The notes below the pieces were generated by a model, which searched no databases, had not been told where the DNA came from, and worked only from the letters and a program-made list of their open reading frames with translations. Shown one piece after another: positions 7,607-15,566 of a DNA stretch of 50,180 nt; the first letter of the stretch is position 1, and each line of letters starts with the position of its first letter. This stretch comes from Candidatus Rokuibacteriota bacterium (GTDB taxonomy: Bacteria; Methylomirabilota; Methylomirabilia; Rokubacteriales; CSP1-6). Location of the stretch: the NCBI GenBank assembly GCA_016179925.1, contig JACPCG010000090.1, positions 1 to 50,180 of the forward strand, written 5' to 3'. A program made the translations under genes and the position numbers.

Positions 7607-8521
7607 GTGCTACGCCCGTTCGTGCTCCACCGGCCGCGCACGGCGGAGGAGGCGTGCGCGCTGCTGGCCCGGCTCGGCGAGGACGCGGCGCCCTACGCGG
7701 GCGGGACCGAGCTGCTGCTCCTCATGAAGCTCGGCCTGCTCCGCCCGCGCCACCTGGTGGACGTCAAGCGCGTGGCCGGGTTCGACGACATCGCCGACGG
7801 CGTGCGGCTCAGCATCGGTGCCGGCGTCACCCACCGGACCGTCGAACGCTCCGCGGCGGTGCAGGCGCGCTGCCCGCTGATGGCCTCGGTCGCGCGCCAC
7901 GTCGGCAACGTGCGGGTGCGGAACGTCGGCACCGTCGGCGGCAACCTCGCCTTCGCCGATCCCCACAGCGACCTCGCCACCCTCTTCCTCGCGCTGGACG
8001 CGAGCGTCGAGCTGGTGTCGCCGCGCGGACGGCGCGAGCTGACGCTCGCCGAGTTCGTCCGCGGCCCCTGGGAGACGGCGCGCGCGGCCGACGAATTACT
8101 GACCTCGGTGCGGCTCACGCCCTGGCCGGCCTCCACCGCGGCCGCCTTCGTCAAGTTCGGCGTCCACGAGCGGCCGACGCTCGGCATCGCGGTCGCCCTC
8201 CGGCTCGACGGGAGTGGTACCGGTCGCGCGCGGGTCGTCGACGCACGCATCGCCATCGGCTGTGTCAACCCCTGCCCGGCGCGCGCCCCCGGCGCCGAGG
8301 CACGCCTGAGCGGGGTCGCGCTCGCCGAGCTCGAGGACGTGGCCGGAGAGGCGGCCGCGCTGGCGGCGGCGAGCGCCGACACGGCCGACGACCTTTACGG
8401 CTCCGCCGACTACAAGCGCGAGATGGTGGCCGTGTTCGTGCGCCGGGCGCTCCGGGCGGCCGCCGCGCGGGCGCGCGGCGTCGCGCCGGTCGCGGGCTTC
8501 CCCCACACGATCGTCGCCTGA
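7607..8521 (+). CDS. Molybdenum hydroxylase FAD-binding (medium) subunit
   Basis: 304 residues of the CoxM/XdhB type. The FAD loop AGGTELLLLMKLGLLRPRHL lies near residue 27, followed by the second signature NVRVRNVGTVGGNLAFADPHSD, which binds the pyrophosphate of FAD, and a C-terminal CO dehydrogenase flavoprotein domain (SADYKREMVAVFVRRAL). It transfers electrons from the 2Fe-2S subunit to an acceptor. Start is GTG 7607; the stop overlaps the next start (TGATG). Order FAD, FeS, Mo is the common coxMSL-like order. Confidence 0.93.
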   Translation: MLRPFVLHRPRTAEEACALLARLGEDAAPYAGGTELLLLMKLGLLRPRHLVDVKRVAGFDDIADGVRLSIGAGVTHRTVERSAAVQARCPLMASVARHVGNVRVRNVGTVGGNLAFADPHSDLATLFLALDASVELVSPRGRRELTLAEFVRGPWETARAADELLTSVRLTPWPASTAAAFVKFGVHERPTLGIAVALRLDGSGTGRARVVDARIAIGCVNPCPARAPGAEARLSGVALAELEDVAGEAAALAAASADTADDLYGSADYKREMVAVFVRRALRAAAARARGVAPVAGFPHTIVA

Positions 8522-9030
8522 TGGACGCTTCCGCCGCGCGCGAGCCGATCCATCTCGTCGTCAACGGCCGCGCCCGCGACCTCGCGGTGGAGCCGTACGC
8601 GCTCCTGCTCGACGTGCTGCGCGACGACCTCGATCTCAAGGGCGCCAAGCGCTCGTGCGACAGCCAGGTGTGCGGCGCCTGCACGGTGCTGGTCGATGGC
8701 CTCGCCGTGAGCGCCTGCACCTATCTCGCGGTGGAGGCCGACGGGCGTTCGATCCTGACCGTCGAGGGGCTCGCCGAGGGCGAGTCGCTCCACCCCGTCC
8801 AGCGCGCCTTCGTCGACGCCGGCGCCGTGCAGTGCGGCTTCTGCACGCCCGGGATGCTGCTGACGACCCGCGCCCTGCTCGACGAGAACCCGGCGCCGAC
8901 GCGCGAGGACGTTCTCCACTACCTGCGCGGGAGCCTGTGCCGCTGCACGGGCTACCGGAAGATCGTCGAGGCCATCCTGGCCGCGGCGCGGGCGCGCGGC
9001 CAGGCGTCGGCGCCGGCGAGGGTCGAGTGA
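8521..9030 (+). CDS. Molybdenum hydroxylase 2Fe-2S (small) subunit
   Basis: 169 residues with both iron-sulfur motifs of CoxS/XdhC-type subunits. An N-terminal plant-ferredoxin-like cluster has SCDSQVCGACTVLVDG, and a C-terminal four-helix domain has QCGFCTPGM and SLCRCTGYRKIV. It relays electrons from the molybdopterin site to FAD. It starts with ATG 8521 overlapping the FAD subunit's stop, and its stop overlaps the GTG of the large subunit (GTGA), indicating translational coupling across the operon. Confidence 0.95.
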   Translation: MDASAAREPIHLVVNGRARDLAVEPYALLLDVLRDDLDLKGAKRSCDSQVCGACTVLVDGLAVSACTYLAVEADGRSILTVEGLAEGESLHPVQRAFVDAGAVQCGFCTPGMLLTTRALLDENPAPTREDVLHYLRGSLCRCTGYRKIVEAILAAARARGQASAPARVE

Positions 9031-11312
9031 GCCGCCGAGCCCCCCTGCGCGTCGTCGGGCAGCCGGTGCCGCGCGTCGACGCGGTCGAGAAGGTCACCGG
9101 CCGCGCGCGGTACGTGACCGACCTCGTCCTGCCGGGGATGGCGCACGCGAAGATCCTCCGCTCACCGTACGCTCACGCGCGCGTCAGGCGCGTGGACACC
9201 GCCCGGGCGGGGGCGCGGCCGGGCGTGATCGCCGCGCTCAGCGGCGCGGACCTCACCTGGTGCGACCCCTACTTCGGCCCGGCCTTCCGCGATCGGCCGG
9301 TCCTCGCGATCGACGTCGCGCGCTACGAGGGCGAGCCGGTGGCGGCGGTGGCCGCCGTCGACGAGCTGACGGCCGCCGAGGCGCTCGACCTGATCGACGT
9401 CGACTACGAGCCGCTCCCCGCGGTGAGCACGCTCGAGGAGGCGCTGGCGCCGGGCGCGCCGCTCGTCCACACGGGGGAGCCGCTGGCCGGCCACTTCGCG
9501 GATTTGGCCACACTCCGGCCGCAGCCGGGCACCAACGTCTGCCACCGCTTCCAGTGGGCGCGCGGAGAGGCCGCCGCCGCCCTCGCCGGGGCGGACCTCG
9601 TCCTCGAGGACACCTTCCGGTTCCCGCCGGTCCAGCACTACGCGATGGAGCCCCACGCCGCGCTGGCCGCCTGGGACGAGACCGGCGCCCTCACCGTCTG
9701 GGCGGGAACGCAGAATCCGTACTCGGTGCGCGTCGAGCTGGCCAAGATGTTCGGCGTCCCGCTCGGGCGCATCCGCATCGTCGTCCCGCACCTCGGCGGC
9801 GGGTTCGGCAGCAAGACCTACGCGAAGCTCGAGCCCCTGACGGCCGCCCTCGCGCGCGCGACCGGCCGCCCGGTGCGCCTGGCGGCCTCGGCGGCGGAGG
9901 CGTTCCAGACGGTGCGGCGCTGCAGCGCCCGCGTCAGCGTACGCGTCGGGCTCCGGCGCGACGGCACGCTGGTGGGTGTGACGTGTGACGCGGACTACGA
10001 CGTCGGCGCGTACGCCGACATCGGCCCCCGCGTGGTCCAGAAGGGCACCTACACGGCGACCGGCCCCTACCGCGTCCCCCACGTCGCGCTCGACGCGCGC
10101 GCCGTCTATACCAACACCACGCCGGGCGGCGCCTTCCGCGGCTTCGGCGTGCCGCAGCTCGCCTGGGCTCTCGAGTCGCTCCTCGACGTGGCCGCCGACC
10201 GGCTCGGCCGCGATCCCGTCGACCTCCGGCGGCAGAACCTCCTCGCCCACGGCGAGGAGTTCGCGCCGGGTGACACCCCCATCGACGGCAAGCTCGAGGA
10301 GAGCCTCGGCCACGCCGCCCAGGCGATCGGCTGGACGCAGACGGGCGCGGCCGACCGGGGCCGCGGCGTCGCCGCCATGCTCAAGGCCTCCGTCGCACCG
10401 AGCGTGTCGGAGGCGATCGTGCGCCTGCACGCCGACGGCAGCGTCGCCGTCCTCGCGAGCGCGGTGGAGATGGGGCAGGGCACGCGCACCGTCCTCGCGC
10501 AGATCGCCGCCGAGGTCCTGGCCGTGCCCGTCGCGCGGGTGACCGCCGTCCCGCCCGACACCGCCATCACCCCCTACGACCAGACCACCAGCTCGAGCCG
10601 CTCGACGACCATGACGGGGCGCGCAGTGCAGATGGCGGCCGAGGACGTGCGTGAGCAGCTCTTCCGCGTCGCCGCCGAGCATCTGGGCGTCCCCGCGCGG
10701 GAGCTGGCCCTCGCTGACGGCGCGGTGGTGGCGGCGGCGGGCCGTCTCGCCTACCCCGAGGTGCTCGCCATCCGCTTCGGGATGTCCGGAGGCGAACTGA
10801 TCGGCCGCGGCGTGGTCGCGCCCGGGCGCACGGCGGCGCCCCTCGGTGGCAGCACGCCCTTCTGGGAGATGGCGGCCGGCGCCGCCGAGGTGAGCGTCGA
10901 CGAGGAGACGGGCGCGGTACGGGTCGAGCGCTACGTCTCGGTCGCCGACGTCGGCCGTGCCGTCAACCCGCTCCTCCTCGAGGGCCAGGACGAAGGCGGC
11001 GTGGTGCAGGGCCTCGGCCACACCCTCCTCGAGGAGATGGTGTACGAGGAGGGCCACCTCCTGAACGGCACCCTCCTCGCCTACCGTGTCCCGCGCGCGG
11101 ATGACGTGCCGCGCGCTCTCGAGTGCCGCTTCGTGGAGAACGCCGACGGCAGCGGCCCGTTCGGCGCGAAGGGGGCCGGCGAGGGCAGCCTGATCCCGGT
11201 GAGCCCGGCCGTCGCCAACGCCCTCGCTCGCCTCACGGGTGTCCGGCTCCGCGACCTGCCGCTGACGCCCGAGCGCGTGTGGCGCGCCCTCCGCGCGCGA
11301 GGGAGTCGCTGA
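9027..11312 (+). CDS. Molybdenum hydroxylase large (molybdopterin) subunit, xanthine dehydrogenase type
   Basis: 761 residues. Motifs include VEKVTGRARYVTDL at the N-terminus, PHLGGGFGSKTYAKLEP, GGAFRGFGVPQ, EMGQGTRTVLAQI and GAKGAGEGSLIPV, with catalytic Glu near 719. The loop that carries the Cu-ligating Cys in form I CO dehydrogenase (AYRCSFR) is absent and reads TTPGGAFRGFG. This is therefore an aldehyde/xanthine/aromatic hydroxylase rather than a CO dehydrogenase. The LLM oxidoreductase at the operon front suggests degradation of a heterocyclic or sulfonated compound, but substrate is inference. No maturation gene (CoxF/XdhC) lies alongside. Confidence 0.93.
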   Translation: MSRRAPLRVVGQPVPRVDAVEKVTGRARYVTDLVLPGMAHAKILRSPYAHARVRRVDTARAGARPGVIAALSGADLTWCDPYFGPAFRDRPVLAIDVARYEGEPVAAVAAVDELTAAEALDLIDVDYEPLPAVSTLEEALAPGAPLVHTGEPLAGHFADLATLRPQPGTNVCHRFQWARGEAAAALAGADLVLEDTFRFPPVQHYAMEPHAALAAWDETGALTVWAGTQNPYSVRVELAKMFGVPLGRIRIVVPHLGGGFGSKTYAKLEPLTAALARATGRPVRLAASAAEAFQTVRRCSARVSVRVGLRRDGTLVGVTCDADYDVGAYADIGPRVVQKGTYTATGPYRVPHVALDARAVYTNTTPGGAFRGFGVPQLAWALESLLDVAADRLGRDPVDLRRQNLLAHGEEFAPGDTPIDGKLEESLGHAAQAIGWTQTGAADRGRGVAAMLKASVAPSVSEAIVRLHADGSVAVLASAVEMGQGTRTVLAQIAAEVLAVPVARVTAVPPDTAITPYDQTTSSSRSTTMTGRAVQMAAEDVREQLFRVAAEHLGVPARELALADGAVVAAAGRLAYPEVLAIRFGMSGGELIGRGVVAPGRTAAPLGGSTPFWEMAAGAAEVSVDEETGAVRVERYVSVADVGRAVNPLLLEGQDEGGVVQGLGHTLLEEMVYEEGHLLNGTLLAYRVPRADDVPRALECRFVENADGSGPFGAKGAGEGSLIPVSPAVANALARLTGVRLRDLPLTPERVWRALRARGSR

Positions 11313-11329
11313 GCCCCGCGGAGCGCGCG

Positions 11330-11527
11330 CTACATTTTCTTGATCTTGCGCGACTTCGCCCCCCAGACCGTGCGGGGCGGCCGCTCGGCCTGCATCAGCA
11401 TCGAATCTTTCCTGACCGTGACGTGGGCGGTCTTTGCCCGGCGGCGGACGCGCGCGGACGAGACGACCTCGACCGGCGGACGTCCCGCCTTCCTGGACCG
11501 CGGAGCCTGAAGCGTCTTCCGTTTCAT
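11330..11527 (-). CDS. Small basic protein of unknown function
   Basis: 65 residues, very rich in Lys/Arg (start MKRKTLQAPRSRKAGRPPVE, end GAKSRKIKKM). No family was recognised. Evidence for reality is a strong GGGAGGGAG Shine-Dalgarno directly before the ATG and isolation from larger genes: it converges on the Mo hydroxylase large subunit with an 18-base gap. The composition suggests nucleic-acid binding, which is inference only. Confidence 0.5.
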   Translation of the reverse strand: MKRKTLQAPRSRKAGRPPVEVVSSARVRRRAKTAHVTVRKDSMLMQAERPPRTVWGAKSRKIKKM

Positions 11528-11577
11528 CTCTCCCTCCCTGAGCCAGGCTGAACCTTCCTTTTTAGTGGATCTTCCGG

Positions 11578-11608
11578 GGTCGGTTGAGGGCGCCGGCGCC
11601 GACCGACC
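11578..11608. repeat. Inverted repeat / hairpin between two small genes
   Basis: GGTCGGT and ACCGACC enclose a GC-rich self-complementary core (GGCGCCGGCGCC). It lies between the DUF4926 gene's end and the start of the small basic protein gene, both on the minus strand. It may be a terminator or attenuator; no T-run follows. Confidence 0.4.
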
Positions 11609-11628
11609 TCAGGGCTGGAGCGTCCACG

Positions 11629-11922
11629 CTATGTGTCGACGGTGAGGCCGTTGCGCGACAGAGCGTTGCGACTAGCCACCGCGTACTCCGGAGTATCCCT
11701 CAGGATCATCAGCTTGCTGCCATAGATAGGTAGGATCGCGTACGCGCGCCCATCCTTTCCGGCGAATTCCACCTCGAAGACCGTGCCATCGTAGGTCATG
11801 ACGACGGTACCGACCTGTCCGCGACGCAACAATAGTGGGCGGCCAGTTTCGAAATGCCTCGCGTCCACATCTTCGAGAAGGGCCACCACATCGTGCATGA
11901 GGATTTCGCTATGCATGTTCAT
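11629..11922 (-). CDS. DUF4926 domain-containing protein
   Basis: 97 residues. After a short leader comes DVVALLEDVDARHFETGRPL, then RRGQVGTVVMTYDGTVFEVE and FAGKDGRAYAILPIYGS. This SH3-like beta pattern (GxxGTVV...FEVEF) is seen in DUF4926 proteins, which often sit in toxin-antitoxin-like or mobile neighbourhoods. Base composition is less GC-rich than the neighbours, a hint of transfer. Two other in-frame ATGs (11916 and the MHDVV Met) are possible starts. No partner toxin is adjacent. Confidence 0.65.
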   Translation of the reverse strand: MNMHSEILMHDVVALLEDVDARHFETGRPLLLRRGQVGTVVMTYDGTVFEVEFAGKDGRAYAILPIYGSKLMILRDTPEYAVASRNALSRNGLTVDT

Positions 11923-11947
11923 ACGATATAACAGGTCGCGGCGCGCG

Positions 11948-12847
11948 TCAGGCGCCGCGCAGCCGCGGGTCCAGCGTGTCGCGGAGCGCGTCGCCGAGGA
12001 GGTTGGTGCCGAAGACGGCGAGGCTGATGGCGACGCCGGGGAAGATCACCAGCCACGGCGCCTTCTGGGCGTATTCGGCCGCGGCGATCGAGAGCATCCG
12101 CCCCCAGGACGGATACGGCTCCGGGATGCCGAGGCCCAGGAACGAGAGCGCCGCCTCCACCAGGATGGCGCCGCCGAGCTGGGCGGTGACCAGCACGATG
12201 AAGGGGCCCATGGTGTTCGGCAGGACGTGCCGGAACGCCACCCGCGCGTGGCCGACGCCGAGCGCGCGGGCCGCCTCGATGAAGGCGAACTCGCGGATGG
12301 CGAGCACGCTCGACCGGACGACGCGCGCCGCCCGCGGGATGATCGGGACCGAGATCGCGATGATCGTGTTCGTGAGCGAGGGTCCCATGGCGGCCGCCAG
12401 GACCAGCGCCAGCACCAGGATGGGCAGCGCCTGCATGACGTCCATCAGCCGTTGGCTCACGAGGTCCGTGCTGCCTCCGACGTAGCCGGACAGGAGCCCC
12501 ACGACGCCGCCCACCACTGCGCCGAGGAGCGTGGAGGCCAGGCCGACGACGAGGGAGATGCGCGAGCCGTGGAGGACGCGGCTCCAGACGTCGCGGCCGA
12601 GATTGTCCGTGCCCAGCCAGGACTCGGCGCCCGGCGGCGCCAGCACGAGCGTCGAGGTCCGGACCGGATTGTGGGTGGCCAGCACCTCCGCGAAGACCGC
12701 GGTGAGGATCAGGAGGATCATCAGGAGCCCGCCGGCCGCGCCCAGCGGCTTCTTCCGCACGAATCGCCAGAGCGTCGCGCGCCACGGGCGCTCCTCCGGG
12801 AGCGCGCCCGGGATCGCGACCTCGATCGTCCGCAGGGCGTTCGCCAT
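11948..12847 (-). CDS. dppC: ABC peptide/opine transporter permease, DppC/OppC type
   Basis: 299 residues. A cytoplasmic N-terminus is followed by a first helix (LGAAGGLLMILLILTAVF), a periplasmic loop with HNPVRTSTLVLAPPGAESWL and GTDNLGRDVWSRVLHG (typical of DppC/OppC), and the BPD transport core. The EAA loop reads EAARALGVGHARVAFRHVLP. Its ATG overlaps the dppB stop (TGATG). It appears intact, unlike the two upstream genes of the same operon. No ATPase genes (dppD/dppF) are in the window. Confidence 0.92.
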   Translation of the reverse strand: MANALRTIEVAIPGALPEERPWRATLWRFVRKKPLGAAGGLLMILLILTAVFAEVLATHNPVRTSTLVLAPPGAESWLGTDNLGRDVWSRVLHGSRISLVVGLASTLLGAVVGGVVGLLSGYVGGSTDLVSQRLMDVMQALPILVLALVLAAAMGPSLTNTIIAISVPIIPRAARVVRSSVLAIREFAFIEAARALGVGHARVAFRHVLPNTMGPFIVLVTAQLGGAILVEAALSFLGLGIPEPYPSWGRMLSIAAAEYAQKAPWLVIFPGVAISLAVFGTNLLGDALRDTLDPRLRGA

Positions 12848-13639
12848 CAGGCCTTGCCGTACTTGATCCGCGGGTCGAGCCACGTGTAGAGGAGGTCGAC
12901 CGTGAGGTTGGCGAGCACCACCACCACCGCGATCAGCATCACGAGGTTCTGGACGATCGGATAGTCGCGAAACTGGATCGCGTCGACGAGGTAGCGCGCC
13001 ACGCCGGGCAGGTTGAAGACCGTCTCCGTGACGATCAGCCCGCCGATGAGGAACGCGAACTCGATGCCGATGAGCGTGATCACGGGCAGCGACGCGTTCT
13101 TGAGCGCGTGCCGCCACACCACGAGCGCCTCCCGCTGCCCCTTGGCCCACGCGGTCCGGATGTAGTCCTCCCGCAGCACCTCGAGCATGGCCGAGCGGGT
13201 GATCCGCATGATCAGGGCGGAGCTCCGGTACCCGACGGCCAGCGCCGGAAGGACGAACTGGAAGAGATTCGCCCCGAGGTTGTCGAAGGGCGAGACGTAG
13301 GTCATCGAGGGGATCCAGCCGAGCGAGCGGACCAGCAGGAGGATCACGAGCATACCGAGCCAGAACGAGGGCATGGAGAGCCCGGCGAGGGACAGGACGC
13401 GGAGCACGTAGTCGAGCGGCCGGTCCTGGCGGATGGCGCTGATCACTCCGGTCGGGCTTGTCGATCCCCAGCTCCGCCTCCAGGCGCTTCCGGTCCGCCT
13501 CGTCCACGTAGCCCGCCGACTCGAAGATGATGTCCGTGATGTTGCCGGGCGCCAGGCGCATGAGGACGAAGATCAGGACGGACATCCCCAGGAGCGTGAC
13601 GCCGGCGATCAGGAGGCGCTTGACGACGTAGGCGCGCAT
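12847..13639 (-). pseudogene. dppB: ABC peptide transporter permease DppB, internal out-of-frame deletion
   Basis: The 5' part (13639 to ~13450) encodes a normal DppB start, MRAYVVKRLLIAGVTLLGMS, through LAPGNITDII to LEAELGIDKPD. The 3' part continues in another frame from ~13448 with VISAIRQDRPLDYVLRVLSL to the end, including the EAA-like loop TAWAKGQREALVVWRHALKN. Family members carry about 55-65 further residues between these points (the RWxxGxxxGDLG segment and the second helix). So roughly 170-200 bp are missing and the frame is shifted at ~13447. As written, no functional permease can be made. Deletion in the organism or mis-assembly are both possible. Confidence 0.85.
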
Positions 13640-13687
13640 CGTGTGCGCGGCCCGGGAGCGGCCGCCCCCGGGCCGTCACCCTCGCGG

Positions 13688-15252
13688 TTACTTGTCGAGC
13701 CAGACGTCCTGCATGCGGCTCTGGTTGTAAATGGAGTTGTTGTGCTGCACCCAGTTCTTCACGTGCGGCCAGTGCAGGGAGTACTGCCGGCCCCAGCCCA
13801 GGATCGGCCGCGCTCCGTCGAGCTGGAGCTTCACGTCGATCTCGTGGACCAGCTTCGCCCGCTTGGCCCGGTCCAGGACCTGGGACTGCTCGGCGACGAG
13901 CCGGTCGATCTCCTCCGAGCAGTAGCCGGAGTAGTTACGCGGCGACCCGCACTTGAAGTTCTCGAAGAAGTTGGCGTCGGGGTCGTCGACGCCGAGGCCC
14001 GTCAGGTTCAGCGCGACCTGGTAGTCCAGCCGGGTCATCTTGGGGTGCCAGACGCCGGTCTCGATCTGCTCGAGCGTGGCGTCGATCCCGACGAGCTGGA
14101 GCTGGTCGACCATCCAGCTCGCGGTGTCGACGTAGATCGCGAGGGTCCGGGTGGACACCGTGAGCTTCAGCGGATTGCGCGGGCCGAAGCCGGCTTCGGC
14201 GAGGAGCTTCCTGGCCTCGGCCTTCTGCTTGGCCGCGTCGCCCATGCCCGGGAGCTTGGCCACTTCCGCGGCCGGAAGTCCCCAGACCCCGGCCGGCCGG
14301 GGCAGCATCGCCCCGCCGAACGTCGCGGCGCCCTGTCGCGGTCCCACCACGTACGCCTTGCGGTCGAGGGCCAGGTTGATGGCCCGCCGCACCCGGGGAT
14401 CGGTGAACGGGGGTCGCTTGAAGTTGACGAGGACGTTGTCGTTCACGCCCGACTCCGACACGAGCATCGAGAGCTTGGGCGCGCCCGCCTTGGCGGTGTC
14501 GGCGTTGGCCTGGTTCCAGCCGCTGCCGGCCTCGTCGAGCTGACCCGCTTGACGAAGTAGTCGGGGTTCCTCGCGTACTCGACGTACTCGCCGGGCTTGT
14601 ACTCCTTGAGCTTGAACGGCCCCGTGCCGACGCACCGGGTCTTGAACTCGGCCACCGGGACGTGGGCCGGGTAGACGGGCGAGTAGCCCGAGGCGAGCAT
14701 GAGGAGCAACGAGGGCTGCGGGCGCTTCAGCCGGAAGACGACGGTGTGGGACTCCGGCGCCTCGACGGCTTCGACGTTCTCGTACCACAGCTTGCGGGGG
14801 TTGACCCGGAGCTTGCCCTTCGCGTCAGGGGCCGCCCGGACCATGTCGAACGTGTACTTCACGTCCTGGGCGGTGAAGGGCTTGCCGTCGTGCCACCGGA
14901 CGCCCTTGCGGAGGAAGAAGACGAGGTTCCGGTAGTTGTCCTGCCACGACCACTTCTGCGCCAGCTCCGGGACGATCGTGTCGGCGCTCTCCAGCTTCTT
15001 GCCGGTGTCGAAGTAGACCAGGTTGTTGAAGCAGGGGCTCGCCTGCTGGACCGTAGCGATGGTCCCCTCCTCGTGGGGCGAGAGGCTCGGGGGCGCGCCG
15101 AGCGGCGAGACGACGAGCATCCCGCCGTACTTCGGCGTCTGCGACGCCTGGGGCGTCGTGGGACTCTGGGCGCTTCCCGGCGTGACGACGAGCGCCAGGA
15201 CGAGCGCGGCTGCCAGCGGCAGGAAGGGTCCGGGCGAACGGGGACGTATCAT
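13688..15252 (-). pseudogene. dppA: ABC peptide-binding protein (SBP_bac_5), internal out-of-frame deletion
   Basis: The first frame starts at ATG 15252 after a GGAGGTC Shine-Dalgarno. It has a signal peptide (MIRPRSPGPFLPLAAALVLA ... GSAQ), then KYGGMLVVSPLGAPPSLSPH and the family block LRKGVRWHDGKPFTAQDVKY, reaching EYARNPDYFVK. From ~14548 a different frame carries QAGQLDEAGSGWNQANAD onward to VWLDK at 13688. Homologues have about 25-30 residues between NPDYF and the LQAGQ block, so the junction is a small out-of-frame deletion. CAAG at the joint could be microhomology. The product should be the periplasmic receptor of the DppBC transporter. Confidence 0.85.
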
Positions 15253-15566
15253 GACGACCTCCACGAACGCAAAGGATTCGGCGGCGGCGATTTGTGGCTC
15301 GGGAGTATAGCCGACAGCAGCGGGGCCGGCAATCGGCATCGTCCAGAGCCTCGCGCGCGCGGGAGGCAATACACACGATGCCCCACGCCGGACCAGCGCG
15401 CCTTGCCCATCGTCCGGGCGCCCTCCGCCCACCGAGACCCCGTCCCCGTGGCCGGGATGCCTCAGGTGGGGCGGTCGCGCGACACCCACTGGAGCTCGGG
15501 CCATCGGCAAACGCTTTGGCGGCGGGGAGTTCGCCGTTGGCAAACGGGCTGCACGGTGCTCTGCCC
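15253..15566. other. Divergent intergenic region between dppA and nrdJ
   Basis: About 314 bases hold the start signals of the leftward transporter operon and rightward nrdJ. I see no convincing -35/-10, NrdR box or B12-box here. One copy of a short dispersed motif, CCTCAGGTGGGGCGG (15460-15474), recurs at 43492. No coding frame is convincing. Confidence 0.5.

Noticed and set aside
9027-11312. Form I aerobic CO dehydrogenase large subunit
   Set aside because: The AYRCSFR copper-ligand loop is absent; GGAFRGFG indicates another Mo hydroxylase.
15253-15566. Cobalamin riboswitch before the B12-dependent nrdJ
   Set aside because: I looked for the B12-box and core helices and did not find a convincing GCCACTG-type segment or supporting pairs.
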